NCBI GenBank assembly: GCA_965198025.1
Contig: OZ240237.1
Location: 1,984,001-2,048,000 of the forward strand
Direction: 5' to 3'
From: CAYWWM01 sp965198025
Lineage (GTDB): Bacteria > Acidobacteriota > Terriglobia > 2-12-FULL-54-10
Length of the DNA: 64,000 bases
Shown here: piece by piece, positions 36,397 to 45,937 of the stretch
Numbering within the stretch: position 1 is the stretch's first letter
How the letters are laid out: each line of letters opens with the position of its first letter
Notes under the pieces: generated by a model
What the model was told of the DNA's origin: nothing
The model's database searches: none
Seen by the model: only the letters and a program-made list of their open reading frames with translations
Position numbers and translations under genes: made by a program

Positions 36397-37950
36397 TTGA
36401 GAGCGCTCTTCTCCTGTATCCCGATTCTTGTTCTCCTGCTCGAATTCTTCCTCTTCTCTGCCCTCGCCCAGGTCGCATCCGAACAGAAACGTACTCCTCT
36501 GGAGCAGCGGATTCTAGCCATCATCAGCGAGGCCCCAGCCCGCCAGGCGCTCTGGGGAGTGGACGTTGTTTCCCTCCGCACCGGGGACCACGTTGCTTCC
36601 ATCAATGCGGAGAAACGTTTTACACCGGCTTCCACTTCCAAGCTCTTTCCTGCCGCGGTTGCGCTGTCGCTCCTCGGCCCGGATTTCATCTATCGCACCA
36701 CCGTGGAAACCTCAGCCCCAGTCTCCGATGACGGGCGCGTCGTAGGAGATCTGATCCTGGTCGGTCGTGGGGACCCGAATCTCTCCGGCAGGGTCCTTCC
36801 ATACAACGGCCGTACCGAGCGCATCCGGCCTCCCACGCTTGCTTTGGAAGACCTTGCAACCCAGGTCGCCCAGGACGGTATCCGCGTTGTCGAAGGCGAT
36901 CTGGTGGCGGACGACACCTACTTCCTTTGGCAGCCTTATGGGAAGGGCTGGACGGTGGACGATCTGCAATGGGGGTACGGCGCGCCGGTGGCGGCCCTCT
37001 CCCTCAATGACAATGTCATCGTTTTTCGCATCCGTCCGGGACAGCGCGTCGGCGAGCCGGCATCCATTGATATGGAGCCCTTCACCACCCGGTTTCAGTT
37101 GCAGAATCGGATTGAGACGGTGGCTCGCTACCGGAGAACCTCCTCCGGCCGCCGGTTGACCATTGACCGCGCCATTGGTTCTTCGGTCGTTCAGCTCTGG
37201 GGTGAGCTCCGCACGAACAGTCCCGAGTGGGCGGGCGCGCTCGCCATGGATAACCCTCCCGCGATCGCCGCTGAGGTGTTCCGCGAGGCCCTGGCCCGCA
37301 ACGGAATCGAAGTGCGGGGAACTACTCGCGTAAGACAGCTGCAGCCGGGGGAAGTTCGGGACCTCACGCAAGGCGAGCCAGCTGAGAAGTCGCCGCCGGC
37401 TACGGTGCTTGCGAGCCGAGACTCGCTTCCTTTGGCCGAAAGCCTCAAGGTAACGCTCAAGGTCAGCCAGAACCTGCACGCCGAGATGCTGCTCCGGACC
37501 CTGGGCCATGAGCAGCGCGGTGTCGGTAGCGTCGAGGCCGGATTCGAAGTGATCGGCGAATTCCTCTCGGAACACGGTGTCCCGGAGGATGACGTGATGT
37601 TGCGAGATGGCTCCGGCCTGTCGCGCCAGAGTCTGGTCACACCTTCCGCGCTGACGACACTTCTCCGCGTGATGAACGATTCTCCCCACCGCGATGCCTG
37701 GATGGATTTGCTCCCGATCGCTGGGACGGACGGCTCGTTGTTGAACCGCCTGCGTGGTCGATCCATCCGGGGCCGCGTTCGTGCCAAGACCGGCGGGTTG
37801 GCCGGGGTCGCCGCGCTCTCGGGTTACGCGCCGAACGCAGATGGCGAAATGCTCGCCTTTGCGATCATCATCAATCATCACAATTTGACTGCCGGGCCGG
37901 CGACGGGCCTGGTGGACCGCGTGGTTCAGGCAATCGTCGCGAGCCATTGA
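36397..37950 (+). CDS. dacB: D-alanyl-D-alanine carboxypeptidase/endopeptidase (PBP4, S13 family)
   Basis: About 517 residues. Cleaves peptidoglycan peptides in the periplasm. Catalytic S-T-S-K in TPASTSKLFPAA, the DGSGLSRQSLVTPSAL segment and KTGG in RVRAKTGGLAGVAALSGY are present. The frame stays open up to a GTG at 36274 that overlaps hemB. I prefer TTG at 36397 because AGGAG lies nine bases before it and the signal peptide (ALFSCIPILVLLLEFFLFSA) then begins at once. Either choice needs a test. Next gene ligA follows closely. Confidence 0.85.
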   Translation: MRALFSCIPILVLLLEFFLFSALAQVASEQKRTPLEQRILAIISEAPARQALWGVDVVSLRTGDHVASINAEKRFTPASTSKLFPAAVALSLLGPDFIYRTTVETSAPVSDDGRVVGDLILVGRGDPNLSGRVLPYNGRTERIRPPTLALEDLATQVAQDGIRVVEGDLVADDTYFLWQPYGKGWTVDDLQWGYGAPVAALSLNDNVIVFRIRPGQRVGEPASIDMEPFTTRFQLQNRIETVARYRRTSSGRRLTIDRAIGSSVVQLWGELRTNSPEWAGALAMDNPPAIAAEVFREALARNGIEVRGTTRVRQLQPGEVRDLTQGEPAEKSPPATVLASRDSLPLAESLKVTLKVSQNLHAEMLLRTLGHEQRGVGSVEAGFEVIGEFLSEHGVPEDDVMLRDGSGLSRQSLVTPSALTTLLRVMNDSPHRDAWMDLLPIAGTDGSLLNRLRGRSIRGRVRAKTGGLAGVAALSGYAPNADGEMLAFAIIINHHNLTAGPATGLVDRVVQAIVASH

Positions 37951-37970
37951 AGTGGGATCGTTGCAGCCAG

Positions 37971-39995
37971 ATGATGTCGCACACCGGAACGAATCTCCAA
38001 CAACAAATTGACGAGTTGCGCGACCAGATCCGCTACCACGAGCACCGCTACTTCGTGCTGGACTCTCCGGAGATTTCGGACGCTGAGTTCGACCGCCTGA
38101 TGCAGCTCCTCCGGGACCTCGAGACGCGGGACCCAAGCCGGATCACTCCGGAATCTCCCACGCAGCGCGTCGGCGGAAAGCCACGCGAAGGCGTTAGCCA
38201 GGTCCCGCACAGCGTTCCTCTGCTCAGCCTCGACAATGCGTACACTGACGGGGAGCTGCGGGAGTTTGACCGCCGCGTCCGCGGGAGTACCGGGCGTGAG
38301 ACGGTCGATTACGTTGCAGAGATGAAACTCGACGGGATGAGCATGTCCGTCATCTACCAGAACGGCTTGCTCCTCCGCGCGGTGACGCGCGGCGATGGCA
38401 CGATTGGCGAGGATGTCACGGAAAACGCGCGTACCATCCGGTCGCTCCCTCTTTCTATTGCTTCCCCTGCACGGGCCGCCGCAAAAAAGCTGCCGGAGGA
38501 GTTCGAAGCGCGCGGTGAAGTGATCATGGAAAGGAAAGGGTTCGAACGCCTCAACCAGGAACGTGAACAGCAGGGCCTGTCCAAGTTTGCCAATCCACGC
38601 AATGCCGCCGCTGGCTCGATACGCATGCTGGAGCCGAGCATCGTTGCGGGGCGCCGCCTCGATTATTACGCGTATGCTCTGCTTGCCAACGGCCGCGTGC
38701 CGGTTCCCGAACACTCTCAAGTTCTGGAAACCCTTGCCGCGCTCGGTTTCAAGGTCAATCGGAACTGGCGCCATTGTCACGACATCGAGGAAACAATTGC
38801 CTTCTGCCGCGAGTGGGAATCCGAGCGTGACGCCGTGCCGCATGAGATTGACGGCGTTGTCCTGAAGGTGAATTCCGTTGTGCTCCAGGAAGAGCTCGGC
38901 GCCACAGCCAAGGCACCGCGCTGGGCTGTAGCCTACAAATTCGCGGCGCGCCAAGCGACCACGACGGTGCGCGACATTGAGGTACACGTCGGCCGCACCG
39001 GAGCCCTGACTCCGGTCGCGATTCTCGAACCCGTTTCACTCGGCGGCGTTACCGTCGGCCGGTCCACGCTCCACAACGAGGATGAAATCAGGCGGCTCGG
39101 CCTCCGGGTCGGCGATAGGGTAATTGTCGAGCGGGGCGGCGACGTCATCCCCAAGGTTGTGCGGGTTCTGCACGATAAGGAACCTGAATCCCTGCGTGAG
39201 TTTGTAATGCCCGCGCAGTGTCCCGTCTGTGGTGGAATTGTGGTGCGTGAGGAGGGTGAAGCAGCTTCGCGATGCGTAAACGTCAACTGCCCGGCACAAC
39301 TCAAGGAATCCCTTTTGCACTTCGCTGCGCGCAAAGCGATGGACATTGACGGCCTGGGAGGGGTTCTGGTGGACCAACTCGTAGAAAAGGGCTTGGTTCG
39401 CAGCGTCGCTGAAATTTACAGGCTGTCGGAACCCACGCTTGTCGAGTTGGAGCGCATGGGAAAGAAATCAGCGCAAAACCTCCTGGAGGAGATCGGCGCA
39501 AGCAAATCGCACACCCTCGAGCGCTTGATCTTCGCGCTCGGCATTCGGTTTGTGGGAGAGCGCACCGCCACGATTCTGGCGGACCATTTCGGTTCCTTGG
39601 ACGAGCTGGCGAAGGCCCCGGCGGAGGACCTGGAGACCATATTTGAAGTCGGCCCCAAGGTCGCGGCAAGCATCCATAACTACTTCCGTGAACCCCGGAA
39701 TATGAAATTGCTGGAGAGACTTCGCAAGGAAGGTCTGCGTTTCACGCAAGAACGGAAAGCCCGCAGCGCGTCGCTTGCTGGAAAGACTTTTGTTCTGACC
39801 GGCACGCTGGAACGCTGCTCCCGCGAGGAAGCGAAGAAGCGAATCGAGCAGTCAGGTGGTCGCGTCACCGCATCAGTGAGCAAGAAGACCCATTACGTAG
39901 TTGCGGGAGCCGATCCGGGATCGAAGCTCGACAAGGCGAAGTCGCTGGGAGTTCAAGAAATCAGCGAGCAGGCACTGGAGGACTTGCTCCGGTAG
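37971..39995 (+). CDS. ligA: NAD-dependent DNA ligase LigA
   Basis: 674 residues from ATG at 37971; a TTG at 37947 overlapping the previous stop (TTGA) is an alternative start. Seals nicks in replication and repair. Adenylation Lys119 in AEMKLDGMSM; NTPase landmarks RGDGTIGEDVT and VLKVNSV; zinc finger CPVCGG ... CVNVNCPAQ; helix-hairpin-helix region around ALGIRFVGERTATILADHF; C-terminal BRCT domain from KTFVLTGTLERCSREEAKK. Domain set and length are standard. Confidence 0.97.
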   Translation: MMSHTGTNLQQQIDELRDQIRYHEHRYFVLDSPEISDAEFDRLMQLLRDLETRDPSRITPESPTQRVGGKPREGVSQVPHSVPLLSLDNAYTDGELREFDRRVRGSTGRETVDYVAEMKLDGMSMSVIYQNGLLLRAVTRGDGTIGEDVTENARTIRSLPLSIASPARAAAKKLPEEFEARGEVIMERKGFERLNQEREQQGLSKFANPRNAAAGSIRMLEPSIVAGRRLDYYAYALLANGRVPVPEHSQVLETLAALGFKVNRNWRHCHDIEETIAFCREWESERDAVPHEIDGVVLKVNSVVLQEELGATAKAPRWAVAYKFAARQATTTVRDIEVHVGRTGALTPVAILEPVSLGGVTVGRSTLHNEDEIRRLGLRVGDRVIVERGGDVIPKVVRVLHDKEPESLREFVMPAQCPVCGGIVVREEGEAASRCVNVNCPAQLKESLLHFAARKAMDIDGLGGVLVDQLVEKGLVRSVAEIYRLSEPTLVELERMGKKSAQNLLEEIGASKSHTLERLIFALGIRFVGERTATILADHFGSLDELAKAPAEDLETIFEVGPKVAASIHNYFREPRNMKLLERLRKEGLRFTQERKARSASLAGKTFVLTGTLERCSREEAKKRIEQSGGRVTASVSKKTHYVVAGADPGSKLDKAKSLGVQEISEQALEDLLR

Positions 39996-39996
39996 T

Positions 39997-40863
39997 TCAC
40001 CGCGCCGCCTCAATGGCTCGCGCAAGATACACACTGGCAAGATGTGCACGGAAGCTCTGTCCGGCGTGCAGATTCTCGATCAACTCCAGACCTTCGGTCA
40101 TGGCAGCGCCGGCTTCCTCGAGAAGTTTGGGCGTAATTGCAACTCCGGTTAACTTCTGCTCCGCCTGCCTGGCCCGATACGGCTGATCGGTGACGCCCGC
40201 AACCCCGATGCGAATCTTCTCGCACCGCCCGTCGGGTCCGTCCTGCATGCAAACGGCGACTCCGACGATGGCAAAATCAGAGGGTCTGCGGGCGAACTTC
40301 AGATAGGAGCTTTTCTGCCCGGTCAGCACGGGAACCCGGATCTCGGTCAGAATCTCGTCCGGAGCCAAGGCCGTGGCGTACATCCCCTCGAAAAACTCGT
40401 CCGACGGAATCCAACGTTCCCCTCTGGGCCCCACCGCCTTCGCTTCTCCTTCGATAGCCAGGATCGCGGCCGGCATATCGCCGGCGGGATCGGCGTGCGC
40501 CATGCTGCCGCCGAGCGTTCCGCGGTTTCGCACCTGAACGTCTCCCACCACCGAGGCGGCTTGGGGCAGGATCGGGCACTTTTCTTGCAACAGATTCGAT
40601 TCCTGAATCTCGACGTACGTCGTGAGGGCGCCGATGGCTATCTTGCCCACTCCCATTGATGTTCCATCTTCCCGGATGTAACTCAGCCCGCCGATCCGCC
40701 CGAGGTCCACCAGATAATTCGGATTCGCAAATCGGAGCTTCAGGAATGAGACCAGGCTCTGACCACCCGCCAGGACTTTGGCTTCATCCGGATTCTTCGC
40801 GAGCAGCGCAATGGCTTCGTCGAGCGTTGTCGGGGCGAAATATTCAAACTTGCTGGGGAACAT
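39997..40863 (-). CDS. FAD-binding (medium) subunit of a molybdenum hydroxylase
   Basis: 288 residues. CoxM/CutM/XdhB-type subunit with FEYFAPTTLDEAIALLAK, the FAD loops KVLAGGQSLVSFLK and NRGTLGGSMAHADPAGDMPA, and ILTEIRVPVL. It hands electrons from the Fe-S subunit to an acceptor. The gene follows the large-subunit gene by 27 bp in the order small-large-medium, the reverse of CoxM-S-L, as in several uncharacterised operons. Same transcript likely. Confidence 0.92.
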   Translation of the reverse strand: MFPSKFEYFAPTTLDEAIALLAKNPDEAKVLAGGQSLVSFLKLRFANPNYLVDLGRIGGLSYIREDGTSMGVGKIAIGALTTYVEIQESNLLQEKCPILPQAASVVGDVQVRNRGTLGGSMAHADPAGDMPAAILAIEGEAKAVGPRGERWIPSDEFFEGMYATALAPDEILTEIRVPVLTGQKSSYLKFARRPSDFAIVGVAVCMQDGPDGRCEKIRIGVAGVTDQPYRARQAEQKLTGVAITPKLLEEAGAAMTEGLELIENLHAGQSFRAHLASVYLARAIEAAR

Positions 40864-40890
40864 GGTCTGCTTTCCCGTTGCCTTCCCTTC

Positions 40891-43296
40891 TCAAATGACC
40901 TTCGTCTCCTTCACAGCACGGACGACTTTTTCGGGGGTGATTGGAAGCGACTTGACCCGCACCCCGAATGGTGTCAGAGCATCCTCGACGGCGTTGGCGA
41001 CCGCGGCGAGCGAGCCGATCGCGCCGCCCTCTCCGACCGATTTCGTGCCCAGCAGCGTGTAAGGACAGGGCGACACCATGTGGCCTGATTCGAAATGTGG
41101 CAGCCCAGCCGCCACGGGCTTCATGTAATCCATGAAGGAAGTGGTCACCAACTGCCCGTCCTCGTTGTACACAAATTCTTCCAGCAACACGGCGCCAATC
41201 CCGTGGACTGTCGAGCCAATCACCATGCCCTCCACGATTCCGGGGTTCAATTGGTTGCCGCAATCATGCACGATGACGTACTTCAGGAATTTGACCATTC
41301 CGGTTTCGATGTCCACCTCGACAGCCGCCACATGAACCGAATTCGAGTGCGTGATCTGGACATTGAAGTCCGTCTTGCTCGGCAGCTTCGCCATCGCGCT
41401 CTTGTAATACGCGATTTCCTTCAATCCCGGCTCCTCGCCTTTCGGCAGCAGCAGGACTTTCTTGTAGGCCAGTGCGGCAATCCCCTGGAACGGGATGGTC
41501 TTGCCGCTCTCGACGGTAGAGGAAATCTGCCCGTCGTGTAGCTTCAGGTCTTCCGGCTTGGCCTCAAGGGCATGCGCAGCGATTCGAAGCATCTTGTCCC
41601 GAATCTTCTTGGTCGCCATGATCACAGCACCCAAGTCCACATCATTAAAGCGGTTCGAGTAGCAGCCGGAGTGACCCAGAAACGGCGAGATGAGCGAGTC
41701 GAAGTGTGTGCGGACAGTCACCAAGTCCGGGTGAATTGCCAGCATGTCGGCTACCACCTGGGAGACCGTCGTGGCATGCCCTTGGCCTTCGTCCACGGAA
41801 CCGATCATCACGGTCGGGTTGCCATCGTAGTCAATTCCGACAATCGCCCCTTCGGCGTTGCCCATGTATTCGGGCGTGCCGCGCGCCGTGTAGTAATACC
41901 CGAGGTTGGACGTCCCCGGCTCGATACTCGAACTGATGCCAATGCCGATGTACCGGCCCTGCTTCCGCCACTCCTCTCTCTTCTTCTTGAAGTCTTCATA
42001 TCCCATTAGCTCGAGCGCTTTGCGGAGACATTCCGGAAAATCACCGCTCTCGTAAATTTCACCCGAAGGCGTCGTATAGGGCATCTGATCCGGCTGGACG
42101 AAGTTTCGGAGGCGCAACTCGACTGGGTCGATCCCCAATTCTTTGGCGGCGATCTCCACCATCCGCTCCAGGACAAAAATCATCGTGGGCTTTCCTACGC
42201 CACGGTTTTGCACCGTGGGGCCCTTGTTTGTCACCACGCTGAGCATTTCCGCTTCCGTCGCCTGAATGGTGTAAGACCCCACCAGTGTGGCGAACTTGAT
42301 CATCCCGTAGATTCCGGCCGTGTGGACAAACGACCCGTCATTGTCAATGTCCTTGAACTTCAGTCCCAGAATCTTCCCGTCTTTCCGAAGCGCAAACTCG
42401 ATCTCGACTTCGCAATCTGGGGCATGCGTGCCGGCCAACAGGTGCTCTCGGCGCGTCTGCACCCACTTGATCGGCCCGTCCACTTTCTTCGCCAGGAGAC
42501 AGAGAAAAACGATGTAGGGCCAAAGCGCCAGCTTGATACCGAACCCGCCGCCCGCGTCGGGGACGATCAGGCGGAAGTGGCTGTTCGGTATTCCCATCAT
42601 GTTGCAAATGTTCACGATGCTTCGCCCGTGCTGCTGGTCATTTGCCCACACGGTGTAGGAATCCGACGGCCGGTCGTACTTCGCGACGATCACCCAGTTT
42701 TCAAGCGGCGTCGAGCTGTATCGGTGCATCTTGAAGGATTCGCGAATCGTTAGGTCCGCCTCGCGAAACGCTTTCTCCACATTGCCATGCTGCAGGGTAT
42801 CCTGCATCAGGATGTTGCTTCCGGCTTCCTCAAACAGCAGAGGGGAGTCTTTCTTGAGTGCGTCCTGAATCTCAACCACCGGCGGCAGCGGGTCATACGC
42901 AACCTCGATCAGCTCCAGCGCATCCTCGGCCAGGTACCGGTTCTCCGCCACGACCGCAGCCACGGGCTCGCCAACGTATCGCACTTTGCCGGTCGCCATC
43001 ACATATTGGGTCGCGGGTTTCGTAATAGCGCGAGGCGGGACGGGTTTCGTGACCTTGGCCACCTCCTCTCCGGTAATGACCGCCAGCACACCGGGCAATG
43101 CTTCGGCTTTGCTCGTGTCCACCTGCAACAGCCGGGCGTGAGCGTAAACGCTGCGGAGGATGGCGACGTGCGCGCACTCGATCGGCAGGTCATCCACGTA
43201 CTCGCCTTCGCCTTTGACGAAACGGATGTCGTGATCCCTGCGGATCGGCTTGCCCACCCAGTTTCGGGTGGCCAATATCTCATCGAGCTTCATCAT
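40891..43296 (-). CDS. molybdopterin-binding (large) subunit of a xanthine-dehydrogenase-family hydroxylase
   Basis: 801 residues from ATG at 43296 (GGAG eight bases before), overlapping the small-subunit gene by 17 bp. XDH-family fold: RDHDIRFVKGEGEYVDDLP, GEPVAAVVAENRYLAEDALE, PDAGGGFGIKLALWPY, and the catalytic Glu756 in SVGEGGAIGS. The loop that defines CO dehydrogenase is VQNRGVGKPTM (RGVGKP at 365-370), neither AYRCSFR (form I) nor AYRGAGR (form II). This is therefore not a proven CO dehydrogenase. It probably hydroxylates an aromatic or N-heterocyclic compound or an aldehyde. Confidence 0.88.
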   Translation of the reverse strand: MMKLDEILATRNWVGKPIRRDHDIRFVKGEGEYVDDLPIECAHVAILRSVYAHARLLQVDTSKAEALPGVLAVITGEEVAKVTKPVPPRAITKPATQYVMATGKVRYVGEPVAAVVAENRYLAEDALELIEVAYDPLPPVVEIQDALKKDSPLLFEEAGSNILMQDTLQHGNVEKAFREADLTIRESFKMHRYSSTPLENWVIVAKYDRPSDSYTVWANDQQHGRSIVNICNMMGIPNSHFRLIVPDAGGGFGIKLALWPYIVFLCLLAKKVDGPIKWVQTRREHLLAGTHAPDCEVEIEFALRKDGKILGLKFKDIDNDGSFVHTAGIYGMIKFATLVGSYTIQATEAEMLSVVTNKGPTVQNRGVGKPTMIFVLERMVEIAAKELGIDPVELRLRNFVQPDQMPYTTPSGEIYESGDFPECLRKALELMGYEDFKKKREEWRKQGRYIGIGISSSIEPGTSNLGYYYTARGTPEYMGNAEGAIVGIDYDGNPTVMIGSVDEGQGHATTVSQVVADMLAIHPDLVTVRTHFDSLISPFLGHSGCYSNRFNDVDLGAVIMATKKIRDKMLRIAAHALEAKPEDLKLHDGQISSTVESGKTIPFQGIAALAYKKVLLLPKGEEPGLKEIAYYKSAMAKLPSKTDFNVQITHSNSVHVAAVEVDIETGMVKFLKYVIVHDCGNQLNPGIVEGMVIGSTVHGIGAVLLEEFVYNEDGQLVTTSFMDYMKPVAAGLPHFESGHMVSPCPYTLLGTKSVGEGGAIGSLAAVANAVEDALTPFGVRVKSLPITPEKVVRAVKETKVI

Positions 43297-43777
43297 TTGA
43301 TTTTGCTCCGCTCGAACGTGCCTTGGCGGCTGCGTCCCGGATGGCGTCAATGATTTGCTGATACCCGGTACACATACAGAGGTTTCCTTCGAGGGCTTCC
43401 CGGATCTCCTCCTCGTTCGGATCGGGTGATTTCTCCAGAAGCGCCTTGGTCCCCAGGATCATCCCCGGCGTACAGTAACCGCATTGAAACCCGAATTTGT
43501 CGAGAAATGATTCCTGAATCGGGTGTAGGGCGCCTTTCGTTGCCATTCCTTCGATCGTGGTCAGCTCGGCGCCGTTCGCCTGCACTGCCAGCATCAGACA
43601 GGACTTGATCGGCTTTCCTTGGTAGAGAACCGTGCAGGCGCCGCAATTGCCCGTGTCGCATCCAACATGGGTCCCAGTCAGCCGTGCCTGCTCGCGAATG
43701 TAGTGAACCAGCAGAAGTCGGGCCTCCACCTCATGTGTGAACTTCTTTCCGTTGATCGTGACCTCGATCTGATACAT
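43280..43777 (-). CDS. 2Fe-2S (small) subunit of the molybdenum hydroxylase
   Basis: 165 residues from ATG at 43777, with AGGAA upstream. Plant-type ferredoxin cluster GCDTGNCGACTVLYQGKPIK followed by the second, alpha-helical cluster CGYCTPGM and CMCTGYQ. All Cys of both clusters are present. Transfers electrons from molybdopterin to FAD. It begins 7 bp after the stop of the amidohydrolase gene, so amidohydrolase, small, large and medium subunits form one operon. Confidence 0.95.
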   Translation of the reverse strand: MYQIEVTINGKKFTHEVEARLLLVHYIREQARLTGTHVGCDTGNCGACTVLYQGKPIKSCLMLAVQANGAELTTIEGMATKGALHPIQESFLDKFGFQCGYCTPGMILGTKALLEKSPDPNEEEIREALEGNLCMCTGYQQIIDAIRDAAAKARSSGAKSNDEAR

Positions 43778-43784
43778 GGCGTTC

Positions 43785-45185
43785 CTATACAACTGGCCAG
43801 CGGGGTTTGACTTTCTCTTCCAGATTCGTCTTCTTCAGAATGCCCGGGATCAGTCGATCCACGTGCATGTAAATCTCTTCTTCATTGATCGTCTGCAACT
43901 GCCGTTGCTCCATCAGAACCGCGCCGTCACAGAGCACCGTGTCCACGCTGGCGCCGGTGGCGCTGTAGACGAGGTTCGAAACCGGATTGTAGAGCGGCTG
44001 CCACTGTGGCGTGCGGGTGTTGAAGATCGTAATGTCTGCCTTTTTCCCGGCCTCGAGGGAGCCGATCTCCTGATCCCACAACGCGCAGCGTGCCCCGTTG
44101 ATGGTAGCCATCTCCACGATTCGTTCCGGCGGCATGACACCTGTGTTCAACCGGACTTCCTTATACGCCCCGGCGCTCAATCCCATCTCCTGAACCAGGT
44201 CCACGATCCCCGACGACGCATGATCGGATCCCAGGCCAACCGCTAGGCCCATCTCCAGAAATTCTGGAATCTTTCCTACCAGCACGCACCCATACCCATT
44301 GTGCAGGCTGGAGCTCGGCGCACATACGATTTTTGCGTCGTGCTCTTTCATGGCCTCCAACTCATGCGGGCTGACCCATCCCGAATGGACCAGCAGCACG
44401 TTCGGGCCCAGCGCTCCGAGATGCTGCAGCCGTTCGATTTCCGTCATTCCGAACTGGGTCTTGCAGGATTCCAGCGTATCCCGAGAAAAGCAGGCATGTG
44501 TCTGCACGCCGGCCCCGTGACGGTCGGCCAGTTGCTTCATCCCCCGGACCAGTTGGTCCGTCGAGTTCGGGATGCCGCGAAACTGGAACCAGGCTCGAAT
44601 GCGTCCGTTGTGCGCCCCGTTCCACTTCCGGAATACTTCTTCTGAGCGCTCCAGGCATTCGTCCGTCGATTCCAGAAACGTCTTGGGCAGAGCGCCGAAG
44701 GGGGACTTCGGGATATCCAGGTTGCTCTTTGCGATCACGCAGCGGACTCCCGACTCTCCCACGGCGCGGATCGTTTCTTGCGGGTGATAATTGCCGGCGT
44801 CAATGAACGTCGTCACGCCGTTGCGCAGTAACTCCAGGATACAGAGCTTGGCGCTCCAGTAGCTCTCCTCCTCGGTCAGCAGTCCCTCGTAGGGATACAT
44901 CCGCTCGAAAAGGAACTTTGCTGCGCTCACTTCGTCCGCCAGGCCGCGGCTCAGTTGAAAGGCCGTATGAATATGCGAGTCGACCAGCCCCGGCAGAACC
45001 ACTTTGCCGCGCGCTGAGATGATGCGGGATGCGGCTCCGAACCGTGGCTCCAGATCCTTCGTCTTTCCCACCGCTGCGATGCGGTCCCCCTCGATCGCAA
45101 TTCCCCCGGAGCGCAGAATCCGGCGTTCTCGATCCACCGTAATCAACCAATCCGCATCGCGAATGAAAATGTCTGCCATGAGCAT
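43785..45185 (-). CDS. amidohydrolase of the AtzA/TrzA/SsnA (cytosine-deaminase-like) family
   Basis: 466 residues. First beta-sandwich half then TIM-barrel: metal-binding LVDSHIHTAF (H-x-H), THACFS, LLVHSGWVS and GLGSDHASSG (Asp). GKKADITIFNTRTPQWQPLY is the typical C-terminal strand pair of this group. Members deaminate or dechlorinate N-heterocycles (guanine, 8-oxoguanine, triazines, cytosine). In front of the molybdenum hydroxylase it suggests catabolism of a nitrogen heterocycle. Start at 45185 (ATG) has GAAG before it; 45179 is an alternative. Confidence 0.9.
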   Translation of the reverse strand: MLMADIFIRDADWLITVDRERRILRSGGIAIEGDRIAAVGKTKDLEPRFGAASRIISARGKVVLPGLVDSHIHTAFQLSRGLADEVSAAKFLFERMYPYEGLLTEEESYWSAKLCILELLRNGVTTFIDAGNYHPQETIRAVGESGVRCVIAKSNLDIPKSPFGALPKTFLESTDECLERSEEVFRKWNGAHNGRIRAWFQFRGIPNSTDQLVRGMKQLADRHGAGVQTHACFSRDTLESCKTQFGMTEIERLQHLGALGPNVLLVHSGWVSPHELEAMKEHDAKIVCAPSSSLHNGYGCVLVGKIPEFLEMGLAVGLGSDHASSGIVDLVQEMGLSAGAYKEVRLNTGVMPPERIVEMATINGARCALWDQEIGSLEAGKKADITIFNTRTPQWQPLYNPVSNLVYSATGASVDTVLCDGAVLMEQRQLQTINEEEIYMHVDRLIPGILKKTNLEEKVKPRWPVV

Positions 45186-45413
45186 GCTACTTCGATCGGT
45201 GGCGGCGCTCCCGGCGAACAGGAATGGTACTCATCCGCTCCCCTGGATGTCAAGCAACGGGGACTCGTGGTGCCTCCAATTCAAAGTAACCATTGCGAAC
45301 AGTAGGGCAGCGAAGGAGCTGCCGGTCACACGGAGTCATCCCTATGGCCAGTCAGCCGTGATACAGTGGAACGCTGCATCATGCCACTTTTGGTTCGCTA
45401 AGGAGGGAAGCGC
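45186..45413. promoter_or_regulatory. divergent intergenic region between amidohydrolase operon and cupin gene
   Basis: 228 bases separate the two oppositely directed transcripts, so both promoters and any operator must be here. No convincing -10/-35 pair or operator palindrome was identified by eye. Confidence 0.35.
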
Positions 45414-45863
45414 ATGCCATTCACCGAGAAATTCACCTGGGCCGGTAAAGACCTGATACTCCAGCGGGAAATCCCCCCTGTCCAGGTTGGATCGGTCGAG
45501 AGCAGCAAGGTCAAGATCGAAAAGATCAATATCAACGACCCCAATCTGCGCCCCACCAACTACGCCAAGTCCGAAGGCACGCCGCTTCCGATCCTGCAGG
45601 CCGACGGCGTGCGCATTGACCTTTCCAAGCGGACCAAAGAGCCCATGAAGTTCTGGCATCGGAACATGGAGTGCGATGAGCTGATTTTCTGCTACAAGGG
45701 AAGCATTCACTGGGAGACCGAGCTAGGCAACGTGACACTGGAATCCGGTGAGATGTTCGTGATCCCCAAGGGAATCGCTCACCGCTCGCTGCCACCCGAC
45801 AATTCAGAGGAAAACATCATCATCGAGCTCAAGATCCGCGGCGACGTGTCCAAGCTGATTTAA
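45414..45863 (+). CDS. single-domain cupin protein
   Basis: 149 residues, ATG after AAGGAGGGAAGCGC. One cupin barrel with motif 1 FWHRNMECDELIFCYKG (His, Glu) and motif 2 GEMFVIPKGIAHRSL (His). The spacing resembles the C-terminal half of homogentisate dioxygenase-like or 3-hydroxyanthranilate-type cupins. A ring-cleaving or isomerase role would fit the neighbourhood, but the family is too broad to assign. Only gene on the plus strand within the 40-50 kb locus. Confidence 0.7.
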   Translation: MPFTEKFTWAGKDLILQREIPPVQVGSVESSKVKIEKININDPNLRPTNYAKSEGTPLPILQADGVRIDLSKRTKEPMKFWHRNMECDELIFCYKGSIHWETELGNVTLESGEMFVIPKGIAHRSLPPDNSEENIIIELKIRGDVSKLI

Positions 45864-45937
45864 CCAGGACTGGCGCTCTCGTCTGCCGATATTGGTTACA
45901 ATGCAACCGACACGCCGGGAAGGCATCCCTGGCTCAT

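Noticed and set aside
40891..43296. Aerobic CO dehydrogenase (CoxL)
   Set aside because: The active-site loop RGVGKP matches neither form I nor form II, although CoxG and subunit order invite that label.
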